Below are positions 5,061 to 12,219 of a stretch of DNA of 13,679 nucleotides, in pieces. Made by a program: the position numbers and the translations under genes. The stretch covers positions 1 through 13,679 of the forward strand of contig JANQKJ010000274.1 of the NCBI GenBank assembly GCA_028281205.1, written 5' to 3'. The notes below the pieces were generated by a model. It saw only the letters and a program-made list of their open reading frames with translations, searched no databases and had not been told where the DNA came from. This stretch comes from Gammaproteobacteria bacterium. GTDB lineage: Bacteria > Pseudomonadota > Gammaproteobacteria > UBA4575. Every line of letters starts with the position of its first letter. Within the stretch, counting starts at the first letter, position 1.

Positions 5061-6884
5061 TTAATGACTATGCAGTATTTCATGGATGGATTGTGCAAGT
5101 TGTTTACTAATGCCGTTCACTTTGGCCAATTCTTGTTCACTGGCTCTTTCTATGCCACGCATGCCACCAAAGTGTTTCAATAAACTTTGCCGACGTTTAG
5201 GCCCTAAACCTGCGATACCTTCTAATGGTGACATAGTCCGCGACTTATTTCTGCGTTTACGATGACTTGTAATGGCAAACCGATGGGCTTCATCACGAAT
5301 TTGCTGAATTAAATGTAATGCTAATGAGTCACTACTTAAGTGAATAGGTTGTTTATCACCTAATATAAATAGCTGCTCCATTCCAGGTTTTCGTTCCACA
5401 CCTTTGGCTATTCCTACAACTAGCACACCTTCAACTTGTAGTTCCTCCATGACCTGACCGGCTTGGGTGAGCTGCCCTTTTCCACCATCGATAAATAAAA
5501 TGTCAGGAAGTTTAGCTTCACCTTTTTTTATACGCGTGTAGCGGCGTGTGAGTGCCTGAGTCATTGCAGCATAATCATCACCTGGTGTAATGTTTTCAAT
5601 ATTAAATTTTCGATATTCTGATTTGTTTGGTCCTTCGCGATTAAACACGACACATGAAGCCACGGTTAACTCACCTGAAGTATGGCTAATATCGAAACAT
5701 TCCATGCGTTGTATAGAATCTGACAAATCAAAAATTTCTTCTAACGCTTGGTAACGTTGCTCTATGCCCGCCTGACTGGCAAGACGTGATTCAAATGCTG
5801 TGATGACATTCTTGTTTGCAAAGTCTAACCAACGCGCTCGCTTACCTCGTACCGATGAAGTAATTTTTACTTTACCTTCACGTTGATTAGTGAGCATTTC
5901 TGCCAAAACATTAGCTTCATTGGGTTCGAATGGCGTAATAATTTCTTCCGGTGGCCGACGGTGCAAATAGTATTGACCAATAAAAGCAGATAATAATTCC
6001 GCTTCATTATAATGAGCTGGTATTTTTGGGAAAAAACATTTATTCCCCAGATTCATTTTATTTCGCACCTGAAATACTTGCACACATGCTAATGCATCTT
6101 TCATTTTGCAAGTAATAATGTCGCAGTCACCAGACAAATCACTGACATATTGTTGTTGCGATACTTGCCTTAATGCATCTATTTGATCTCTTAGTTTGGC
6201 AGCATGTTCAAACTCTAGTCGATTGGATGCTTCTTCCATTTCATTCACAAGGTGACTAATCACTTGTTCACTTTTGCCTTGTAAAAATTTACGCGCATAA
6301 TCGACATCTTTTGCATATATGGACTCACTCACGAGATTCACACAAGGTGCAGTACAACGTTCAATTTGATATTGCAAACATGGACGTGAGCGATTGCGAT
6401 AATAACTCTCACTACACTGTCTGACTTTAAATGTTTTTTGTAAAAGATTTAGTGTTTCGCGTACTGCTCCGACACTTGCATAAGGACCAAAGTACTCGCC
6501 CTTTTTTTTCTTTGAGCCACGATAAAAACTTAAACTAGGAAACTCGTGATTAGATAAAAGTATATAGGGGTAACTCTTATCATCTCGTAATAGAATATTA
6601 TATTTAGGCCGATGTTCTTTAATTAAATTATTTTCTAGAAGCAATGCTTCTGCTTCAGTGTTGGTAACCGTTACCTCTACAGCCGTAACCTGCTGCATCA
6701 TTTGTTTAATACGCGCACTGATGTTATTACGGTTAAAGTAAGAAGAGACTCGCTTTTTAAGGCTTTTAGCCTTGCCCACATAAAGAATGCTACCGTCACT
6801 ATGCATCATGCGGTACACTCCGGGTTGTTGCGTTAAGGTTTTTAAGAATGCCTTATCATCAAATTGTGTAGACGGCTCCGACAT
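5061..6884 (-). CDS. uvrC: UvrABC excinuclease subunit C
   Basis: The nuclease of nucleotide-excision repair, which makes the 3' and 5' cuts around a lesion marked by UvrB. At 607 residues it is full length. Domains in order: GIY-YIG nuclease (about 18-100, with GVYRM and ILYVGKAKSLKKRV, Tyr24 and Tyr35) for the 3' cut; a four-cysteine patch C157, C169, C177, C181 matching the iron-sulfur ligands described for UvrC; UVR domain for UvrB contact (about 203-238); RNase H-like endonuclease with D398 (CFDIS), an Asp in GDDYAA (436/437), D466 (FIDGGKGQ) and H534 (DEAHRFA) for the 5' cut; and a C-terminal helix-hairpin-helix pair (about 553-605). ATG start, 18 nt after the glycosylase stop. In E. 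coli uvrC follows the response-regulator gene uvrY; here a glycosylase takes that place. Confidence 0.98.
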   Translation of the reverse strand: MSEPSTQFDDKAFLKTLTQQPGVYRMMHSDGSILYVGKAKSLKKRVSSYFNRNNISARIKQMMQQVTAVEVTVTNTEAEALLLENNLIKEHRPKYNILLRDDKSYPYILLSNHEFPSLSFYRGSKKKKGEYFGPYASVGAVRETLNLLQKTFKVRQCSESYYRNRSRPCLQYQIERCTAPCVNLVSESIYAKDVDYARKFLQGKSEQVISHLVNEMEEASNRLEFEHAAKLRDQIDALRQVSQQQYVSDLSGDCDIITCKMKDALACVQVFQVRNKMNLGNKCFFPKIPAHYNEAELLSAFIGQYYLHRRPPEEIITPFEPNEANVLAEMLTNQREGKVKITSSVRGKRARWLDFANKNVITAFESRLASQAGIEQRYQALEEIFDLSDSIQRMECFDISHTSGELTVASCVVFNREGPNKSEYRKFNIENITPGDDYAAMTQALTRRYTRIKKGEAKLPDILFIDGGKGQLTQAGQVMEELQVEGVLVVGIAKGVERKPGMEQLFILGDKQPIHLSSDSLALHLIQQIRDEAHRFAITSHRKRRNKSRTMSPLEGIAGLGPKRRQSLLKHFGGMRGIERASEQELAKVNGISKQLAQSIHEILHSH

Positions 6885-6902
6885 AAGAGACGATAGTGAT
6901 AC

Positions 6903-7538
6903 TCAGGAGTCAATAAGTTTGACTATTTTAGCGAATATTGCTTCAAATTGATCCACTGTTAAGCGCTTAGTGGATGTGTTATAGCGACTACAATGGTAGG
7001 AATCTATTAAGGTAAATTGACTTGGCAAGTGATGCACAGCTCCATGAGCAAAGGGATAGTCTTTTAGTCTAATACCTAATGAACGCAAAGTAGTTTCATG
7101 TGCAATACGGCCGAGGGCTAATACAAGGTGTTTTTCAGTTAAAGCAAGTAATTCCTGTTTAATATATTGATTACAGGTTTTTATTTCTGCCGGGGTTGGC
7201 TTGTTTTGTGGAGGCACACACTTCACGGCATTAGTAATACGAGCATTAATTAACTGCAAACCATCTTTTATATGTTTAGATTCAGGCGCTGTGGAAAAAC
7301 CAAACTTGTGTAAGGTTTTATATAATAGTATGCCTGCATAGTCCCCAGTAAAAGGTCGGCCAGTTGCGTTGGCCCCATGTAAACCAGGCGCCAGGCCAAC
7401 AATAAGCAAGCGTGCGTCTTCATCTCCAAAAGGAGGCACTGGCTTACAAAAGTAATCAGGATATTTTTGTTTTGATTCTGCAAGGAATTCTGCAAGGCGC
7501 GGGCATTCCTTGCAACGCGTAGAAAATTTTTTAGTCAC
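6903..7538 (-). CDS. Family 5 (UdgB-type) uracil-DNA glycosylase
   Basis: Iron-sulfur DNA glycosylase that removes uracil, and in this family often hypoxanthine or other deaminated bases, to begin base-excision repair. The 211 residues show motif 1 GLAPGLHGAN (48-57) followed by TGRPFTGDYAG, and motif 2 DSYHCSRYNTST (179-190) with His182. Four cysteines fit the cluster ligands: C9 and C12 in CKECPRL, C107 in KCVPPQNKPTP, and C122. The HCSRYN form of motif 2 and the GLAPGxHGAN loop point to family 5 rather than the shorter family 4. The start is GTG; an in-frame TAG lies seven codons upstream with no ATG between, and the first cysteine pair forbids a later start. It is 18 nt ahead of uvrC and probably co-transcribed, joining two repair pathways in one unit. 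Confidence 0.92.
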   Translation of the reverse strand: MTKKFSTRCKECPRLAEFLAESKQKYPDYFCKPVPPFGDEDARLLIVGLAPGLHGANATGRPFTGDYAGILLYKTLHKFGFSTAPESKHIKDGLQLINARITNAVKCVPPQNKPTPAEIKTCNQYIKQELLALTEKHLVLALGRIAHETTLRSLGIRLKDYPFAHGAVHHLPSQFTLIDSYHCSRYNTSTKRLTVDQFEAIFAKIVKLIDS

Positions 7539-7588
7539 TTGAATAGATTTAAAATACTAAAGCGTTACGAACGTAGCTGATAGTAGGC

Positions 7589-7648
7589 AAAAATCTTTGA
7601 GCATTAGGAGTTTATTTTTAATAAATGACGACATGCGAAAAGATTTTT
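7589..7648. repeat. Nested 60-bp stem-loop between fabH and the glycosylase gene
   Basis: Three nested arms share one axis: AAAAATCTTT (7589-7598) with AAAGATTTTT (7639-7648), GCAT (7601-7604) with ATGC (7633-7636), and TTTATT (7611-7616) with AATAAA (7620-7625). Two-base internal loops separate the outer helices. Either strand could fold. On the minus strand it lies between the fabH stop and the glycosylase start and ends in a T5 run, so it may slow or end transcription leaving fabH. Confidence 0.4.
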
Positions 7649-7680
7649 AACACCCTAGCAGCAAGTGCAGTAGCTTTAAC

Positions 7681-8649
7681 TTAAAAGATGAGTAACGCAG
7701 ACCCCCACGTAAACCCACCCCCAAACGCTTCCAATATCACCGATTCACCTTTTTTAATTCTTCCATCACGCACTGCAGTATCTAGAGCTAAAGGTACTGA
7801 GGCTGCCGAAGTATTACCATGCTTATCAACTGTTACAACTACCCTGTCCATGGATAATTTTAATTTTCTTGCAGTTGCCTGAATAATTCTTGTATTCGCC
7901 TGATGAGGAACCAGCCAATCAATCTGTGACTTACTAAAATTATTGGCAGCTAAAGTTTCATCAGCAATCTTACCTAAAGTATTTACTGCCATTTTAAATA
8001 CCTCATTACCTTTCATGTATATATAAGCTTCGCCTTTCTTTAACAAGTCATAACCTTCTGATATGCCTCTTGGCACATGAAGCAAATGTTCATAACTACC
8101 ATCGGCATGCAAGTGAGTGGACAATATTCCCGGCTCTTCACTCTGCTCAAGAACAACAGCGCCACCACCATCTGCAAATAATACGCACGTACTTCGGTCT
8201 GTCCAATCAACAATACGCGATAATGTTTCTGCGCCGATTACTAATGCAGTTTTTGCCGCACCTGCCTTAATAAAATTATCAGCAATAGATAATGCATACA
8301 CAAAACCGGTGCACACTGCCTGGACATCAAACGCAGCGCAACCATGGATATCCAGACGTTTTTGAATTAAACATGCGGTACTAGGAAAAACTTTATCAGG
8401 GGTAGTAGTCGCAACAATAATTAAATCAATATCATCTTTGCTCTTGCCAGCCATTTTCATAGCACGACGGGCAGCAACAACACCCAAGTCTGCTGTGGTT
8501 TCACCTTCGGCAGCGATATGACGTTCTTTTATACCGGTACGTTCCTGAATCCATTCATCTGTGGTTTCGACCATAGATTCAAGATCAATATTAGTCAGAA
8601 TTTTTTCAGGCAAGTAGCTTCCTGTGCCTATAATTTTTGAGTATTTCAT
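7681..8649 (-). CDS. fabH: Beta-ketoacyl-ACP synthase III
   Basis: Condenses acetyl-CoA with malonyl-ACP to acetoacetyl-ACP, the step that starts type II fatty acid synthesis. At 322 residues it is full length. The catalytic triad is intact: Cys113 in VQAVCTGF, His249 in WLVPHQANTR and Asn279 in KHGNTSAAS. Other family marks are GTGSYLPEKILTN (8-20), TTDEWIQERTGIKERH (29-44), DRSTCVLFADGGGA (151-164) and the C-terminal EAFGGGFTWGSALL. The ATG lies 6 nt after the plsX stop codon, so the two are surely co-transcribed and probably translationally coupled. In E. coli and relatives fabD, fabG and acpP follow; here a 142-bp gap and a DNA-repair unit come next instead. Confidence 0.98.
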   Translation of the reverse strand: MKYSKIIGTGSYLPEKILTNIDLESMVETTDEWIQERTGIKERHIAAEGETTADLGVVAARRAMKMAGKSKDDIDLIIVATTTPDKVFPSTACLIQKRLDIHGCAAFDVQAVCTGFVYALSIADNFIKAGAAKTALVIGAETLSRIVDWTDRSTCVLFADGGGAVVLEQSEEPGILSTHLHADGSYEHLLHVPRGISEGYDLLKKGEAYIYMKGNEVFKMAVNTLGKIADETLAANNFSKSQIDWLVPHQANTRIIQATARKLKLSMDRVVVTVDKHGNTSAASVPLALDTAVRDGRIKKGESVILEAFGGGFTWGSALLIF

Positions 8650-8655
8650 TTTGAC

Positions 8656-9663
8656 TTATGCCAGGTAATTTTCTAATTGTTTATCAATTAACATGGGTAC
8701 TGCTTTTTTTGCTTCCAGGTGAGCAATAGATATAGCATGTTCAAAGGAAAATGCATCTGCACCGCCATGACTTTTAATAACAATTCCCTTTAAGCCTAAC
8801 AAAGATGCACCATTATAACGCCTTGGATCGATAGAATGCTTAAATTCTTTCAGTATTGGCGTTGCAAGTAAGGCAATCAGCTTGGTATATATATTTTTAC
8901 TGAATGATTTTTTCGCATAATCTGAAATTAGCTTGGCAACACCTTCACTGGTTTTAAGCGATACATTACCTACAAAACCATCACAAGCAATAACATCAAC
9001 ATCACCGCAAAAAATATCGTCGCCTTCTACATAACCAATATAATTGAGCGAACTTTTTTCTAATAAGATATTCGCTTCCTTTACTTGGTCATTGCCCTTA
9101 ATGGCTTCAGAACCCACATTTAGTAACCCGACTTTAGGTGCTTCAATATCATCAACTGCCTGAGCTAATACGGAACCCATGACTGCAAATTGAAATAGGT
9201 TTTCTGCCTTGCAATCTACATTCGCTCCTAAATCCAACATATGCGTATGTCTTTGCAAAGAAGGAAGAGTAGTATTAATTGCCGGCCGGTCAATGCCTGC
9301 TAATGTATGCAATACATACCTTGCAGTCGCCATTAAAGCGCCAGTGTTACCTGCACTGACACATGCCTGGGCTGCATCATCTTTTACTAAATTGATGGCT
9401 ACACGCATAGAAGAATCTTTTTTAGAGCGCAATGCTTGTGCAGGAGGTTCATTCATCTCAACAATTTGTGTCGTATGATGAATCTTGAGTCGTTGACTAT
9501 TAGCGTTTGCAGCACTATCAAGCTCTTGTTCTATCTTTGCTTGATCACCAACTAATATCAGCTGTAAATCTTCATGTTTATTTAATGCACTTAGTGCAGC
9601 TGGCACCACTACTTGTGGTCCAAAATCTCCACCCATGGTATCAAGTGCGATGGTATTACTCAT
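8656..9663 (-). CDS. plsX: Phosphate acyltransferase PlsX
   Basis: Peripheral membrane enzyme that converts acyl-ACP and phosphate to acyl-phosphate, the acyl donor for PlsY in phospholipid synthesis. It starts with IALDTMGGDFGP (5-16), the family's D-x-MGGD signature, and carries SAGNTGALM, GANVDCKAENL, IACDGFVGNVSLKTSEG and YNGASLLGLKGIVIKSHGGAD, all conserved PlsX blocks. From the ATG at 9663 the protein has 335 residues, the usual size. A TTG six codons upstream (9681) is possible but less likely, since the family begins close to the MGGD motif. Neither start has a good ribosome binding site. It sits 83 nt after rpmF, with a hairpin between them, and 6 nt before fabH. Confidence 0.97.
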   Translation of the reverse strand: MSNTIALDTMGGDFGPQVVVPAALSALNKHEDLQLILVGDQAKIEQELDSAANANSQRLKIHHTTQIVEMNEPPAQALRSKKDSSMRVAINLVKDDAAQACVSAGNTGALMATARYVLHTLAGIDRPAINTTLPSLQRHTHMLDLGANVDCKAENLFQFAVMGSVLAQAVDDIEAPKVGLLNVGSEAIKGNDQVKEANILLEKSSLNYIGYVEGDDIFCGDVDVIACDGFVGNVSLKTSEGVAKLISDYAKKSFSKNIYTKLIALLATPILKEFKHSIDPRRYNGASLLGLKGIVIKSHGGADAFSFEHAISIAHLEAKKAVPMLIDKQLENYLA

Positions 9664-9682
9664 GACAATAGCAATAAGCAAA

Positions 9683-9703
9683 ACAACACTTTGACAGTGT
9701 TGT
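9683..9703 (-). promoter_or_regulatory. 8-bp hairpin between rpmF and plsX
   Basis: ACAACACT (9683-9690) and AGTGTTGT (9696-9703) are perfectly complementary with a 5-nt loop. In minus-strand RNA the stem is followed by U3-GCUU. It ends 20 nt before the plsX ATG, a position suited to partial termination or to controlling plsX translation. The short U-run makes it a weak terminator. Confidence 0.45.
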
Positions 9704-9746
9704 CTTAATCATTAGTTGCACTGAATAATTCTATAACGAGAGACGA

Positions 9747-9941
9747 CTACTCTTCGTCTTCGTCTATTTCGTCTTGCTTAATGACTTGACGGCCACGATA
9801 GTAACCATCCGCACTAACATGATGCCGGCGATGGGTCTCACCAGTCGTTGGCTCGATAGATAGTGTTGCTGCAGATAAAGCATCATGTGCTCGACGCATA
9901 CCTCTGCGCGATGGTGTTTTGCGTCTTTGTTGTACGGCCAT
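9747..9941 (-). CDS. rpmF: 50S ribosomal protein L32
   Basis: Small basic protein of the large ribosomal subunit. From the ATG at 9941 it has 64 residues beginning MAVQQRRKTPSRRGMRRAHD, with the conserved RRHHVSADGYYRGRQVI near residues 38-54. The chosen start has a good GGAGAT ribosome binding site 7-10 nt upstream and gives the conserved MAVQ N-terminus; the four-codon longer version has no support. It lacks zinc-binding cysteines, as in E. coli L32. The acidic tail DEIDEDEE makes it somewhat longer than the E. coli protein of 57 residues. It lies 30 nt after yceD, the usual pairing across proteobacteria. Confidence 0.98.
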   Translation of the reverse strand: MAVQQRRKTPSRRGMRRAHDALSAATLSIEPTTGETHRRHHVSADGYYRGRQVIKQDEIDEDEE

Positions 9942-9971
9942 TGTTATCTCCAATCTATCTTAAGTTTTGGC

Positions 9972-10490
9972 TTAAAGTTTTAAGTTTTTCAATTTTGCAA
10001 ACGGATTTTCTTTTTCATCCGTTGGCACTTCATCAAATTCATGCATCCACTGTTTTACTGTGGAATCACAATCTTCTATGTCCTCATGTTTAGCTACGAT
10101 GGGCATAGACAGAATAACTTCATCTTCAATTAACGCAGCTGTCGTAATGGACGGACCAGTATATTCAAAGATTTCATGCCCCTCTTCACTAGCCTGCTCA
10201 ACCAAGTCTGGTGATACCAGTATTAGTTGAAACTGACTGCGAATCGGTATGCGGACATCACCCATGCAACGCTGACACAATTGCACGATCCCACCTTCAA
10301 TAGTACCTTTAACCATCGGAAACTGTAACGAAGACATTGAAAAGGTCATCGCGACATGAAATTCGCTATCCGATTTGGGTGCCAACTCCATAATTCTTGG
10401 CAGATCATGGACGGATATATTGCCTGCGAATTGGCGCCCGCGTTTGGCAAATAAACCCGGGTCAAAACGCAAAGGTAGATCGTTGCTCAT
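9972..10490 (-). CDS. yceD: YceD/DUF177 family 23S rRNA accumulation protein
   Basis: A 172-residue member of the DUF177 family, which is needed for normal accumulation of 23S rRNA and is nearly always encoded just ahead of rpmF. Visible marks are LPLRFDPGLFAKRGRQFAG at 5-23, the LCQRCMG pair (Cys72, Cys75), LIEDEVILSMPIVAKHED (120-137) followed by Cys141, and the terminal NPFAKLKNLK (162-171). The ATG at 10490 was chosen because it gives the usual length (about 173 in E. coli) and N-terminus; a TTG 19 codons upstream has no homologous extension. First gene of the yceD-rpmF-plsX-fabH operon, divergent from maf. Confidence 0.93.
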   Translation of the reverse strand: MSNDLPLRFDPGLFAKRGRQFAGNISVHDLPRIMELAPKSDSEFHVAMTFSMSSLQFPMVKGTIEGGIVQLCQRCMGDVRIPIRSQFQLILVSPDLVEQASEEGHEIFEYTGPSITTAALIEDEVILSMPIVAKHEDIEDCDSTVKQWMHEFDEVPTDEKENPFAKLKNLKL

Positions 10491-10500
10491 TCGGCGGCCA

Positions 10501-10529
10501 AGTGTATAGATTGACTTAAGTTTCGTCAA
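10501..10529 (-). promoter_or_regulatory. Candidate promoter of the yceD-rpmF-plsX-fabH operon
   Basis: On the minus strand TTGACG (10524-10529) is followed after exactly 17 bases by TACACT (10501-10506). The -35 matches consensus at 5 of 6 positions and the -10 at 4 of 6. A start about 7 nt beyond the -10 would be almost at the yceD ATG (10490), implying a leader of only a few bases. This also speaks against the longer TTG start for yceD. Confidence 0.4.
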
Positions 10530-10590
10530 AGTTTTTACTGAAATCAACCACTTCTTAGGCTTGTTTCACTCAAAAAATTGGAAAAAACTC

Positions 10591-11169
10591 ATGACTCGTC
10601 TAATTCTCGCCTCAAGCTCTCCTTATCGCCGTGAATTACTGCAAAGATTGCAACTGGATTTTGAGTGCATTTCACCCAATATCGACGAATCCAGACAGGA
10701 AAATGAACAAGCTGAGCATTATGTTCAGCGTCTTGCTATTGAAAAAGCCGCAGAAATTGGCCGACAGTGTCCCGAAGCACTGATTATTGGCTCGGATCAA
10801 TGCAGCCTAAATGACGGAAAGATATTAGGTAAACCCAAAGATCGTGATCACGCTATCGAACAGCTATGTGCGGCCTCAGGCAAAACAATTGAATTCCTCA
10901 CAGGGGTGAGTATTCAGCACCCGCAATCAGGCTGGCAACAGGACTGGCTGGACATTTTTGAAGTGACATTCCGGAAGTTAAGCCAGGATGAGATCGAACG
11001 TTATCTCGATACCGAACAGCCATTCAATTGCGCAGGCAGCTTTAAGTCAGAGCATTTGGGCATTGCGTTATGTGAAGCCATGCGTGGTGATGACCCAACC
11101 GCACTGATTGGTCTACCGTTAATTAAAGTCGCGCAATCACTAAGAGTGTTTGGATTGCACGTGCCTTAA
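10591..11169 (+). CDS. maf: Maf-family nucleotide pyrophosphatase, YceF type
   Basis: Cytoplasmic house-cleaning enzyme; the YceF branch hydrolyses the modified nucleotide m7GTP to its monophosphate. The 192 residues carry LILASSSPYRRELLQRL (4-20) with the SxSxxR phosphate-binding motif, IDES (31-34), the catalytic IIGSDQ (65-70, Asp69), GKP (80-82), and FNCAGSFKSEHLGIAL, whose CAGSFKSE is a YceF-type block. The ATG at 10591 was chosen over a TTG ten codons upstream because the family begins directly with the LILAS strand; GGAAAA lies about 7-12 nt before it. It is the only plus-strand gene of the core block, divergent from yceD and convergent with the peptidase, whose stop is 30 nt away. Substrate by family, not shown here. 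Confidence 0.95.
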   Translation: MTRLILASSSPYRRELLQRLQLDFECISPNIDESRQENEQAEHYVQRLAIEKAAEIGRQCPEALIIGSDQCSLNDGKILGKPKDRDHAIEQLCAASGKTIEFLTGVSIQHPQSGWQQDWLDIFEVTFRKLSQDEIERYLDTEQPFNCAGSFKSEHLGIALCEAMRGDDPTALIGLPLIKVAQSLRVFGLHVP

Positions 11170-11182
11170 TAAAATTTATTAA
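11166..11182. terminator. Weak AT-only palindrome between convergent genes
   Basis: TTAATAAA and TTTATTAA flank a single A, overlapping the maf stop codon. It lies in the 30-bp space between the convergent maf and peptidase genes. The stem has no G-C pair, so termination here would be weak at best. Confidence 0.2.
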
Positions 11183-11199
11183 CTATACTACTTATGCAA

Positions 11200-12141
11200 T
11201 TAACGCAGCCGAATACCCTCTAGCCATAGCTTTAATTCAGAGGCCATTGAACTACCAATGCGTCCAGCAAAACGCTGAAAAATATCTTCCTGGTAAGAGT
11301 AGTCAACAATGTCTTCAGCACCGACAACTTCACGTGCAACATAACCTGCACTACCTAAAGCATCGACTAAACCAAGCTCCATTGCTTTAGTTCCGGTCCA
11401 AAATAAGCCAGAGAATAATGTTGGGTCATCTGAAAGGCGGTCGCCCCGGCCTTCTTTAACAACATCAATAAATTCCTGGTGAATTTCATCTAGCATGGTT
11501 TGCAAATGTTGTTCTTCAACCGGATTCACCGGTAAGAATGGATCAAGGACCGCTTTATGCTCACCGGCAGTGAGTAAGCGCCGTTCTATACCAAGCTTTT
11601 CAATGGCTTCTTCCAAACCAAATCCATCCATACGCACACCAATAGAACCAACAATACTGGACTCATTAACAAATATTTTATCAGCAGCAACGGCAACATA
11701 CACACCACCTGAAGCGCAGATATCTGAAACTACTGCGTATAAAGGCTTGGTCGGATATAACTCTCGCAAACGGGTAATTTCATTATTAATATAGGCTGAT
11801 TGTACGGGTGAACCACCAGGCGTATTAATACTCAAAATTACTGCTGCAGAGTTTTCATTTTCAAATGCTGAGCGCAAGCCTGAAACCACATTATTAGCAC
11901 TTGCATCTTCACCGTCAGCAATAATACCTGACAGATTTACCAATGCTGTATGGCGTTGATTAGACATTAAAGTATCAGTTTTATTGGAACCAATAACCGC
12001 GATTAGAAAAATAATTAGATAAACAACAAAAAATAATTTGAAAAATATTCCCCAGCGGCGCGCTCGACGTTGCTCTTTCAGGCCAGCTTGCGCTAGCTCA
12101 ACAATAGCCTCGCGCTCCCAGTTAGCTTTTGATTCATCCAT
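11200..12141 (-). CDS. sppA: SppA-type signal peptide peptidase (peptidase family S49)
   Basis: Membrane-anchored serine peptidase that degrades leftover signal peptides; it uses a Ser-Lys dyad. The 313 residues match the short (36K) SppA form, not the duplicated 67K form of E. coli. A charged cytoplasmic N-terminus (1-30) is followed by one transmembrane helix (31-51). The S49 core begins near ALVNLSGII (66-74), with SINTPGGSPVQS (104-115), the nucleophile Ser144 in DICASGGVYVAVAADKI, and SIVGSIGVR (162-170). Lys196 in AGEHKAVLDPF is the likely general base. ATG start with GAGG about 12 nt upstream. It is 78 nt after rluC; a TATACT box in that gap could start its own transcript. In Pseudomonas a HAD phosphatase gene lies between rluC and this peptidase; it is missing here. 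Confidence 0.93.
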   Translation of the reverse strand: MDESKANWEREAIVELAQAGLKEQRRARRWGIFFKLFFVVYLIIFLIAVIGSNKTDTLMSNQRHTALVNLSGIIADGEDASANNVVSGLRSAFENENSAAVILSINTPGGSPVQSAYINNEITRLRELYPTKPLYAVVSDICASGGVYVAVAADKIFVNESSIVGSIGVRMDGFGLEEAIEKLGIERRLLTAGEHKAVLDPFLPVNPVEEQHLQTMLDEIHQEFIDVVKEGRGDRLSDDPTLFSGLFWTGTKAMELGLVDALGSAGYVAREVVGAEDIVDYSYQEDIFQRFAGRIGSSMASELKLWLEGIRLR

Positions 12142-12219
12142 GTAGTTTGATTACCTCAATATTCAGTATTAAATAAATAGTATAAAATTAACTCGATTGT
12201 AGCATGCATAGCCCATTAT

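Noticed and set aside
9664..9681. TTG start giving plsX six extra codons
   Set aside because: The PlsX family begins close to the MGGD motif and the ATG at 9663 fits; the TTG has no ribosome binding site.
10561..10590. TTG start giving maf ten extra codons
   Set aside because: Maf proteins begin directly with the LILAS strand, and a purine-rich site precedes the ATG at 10591.
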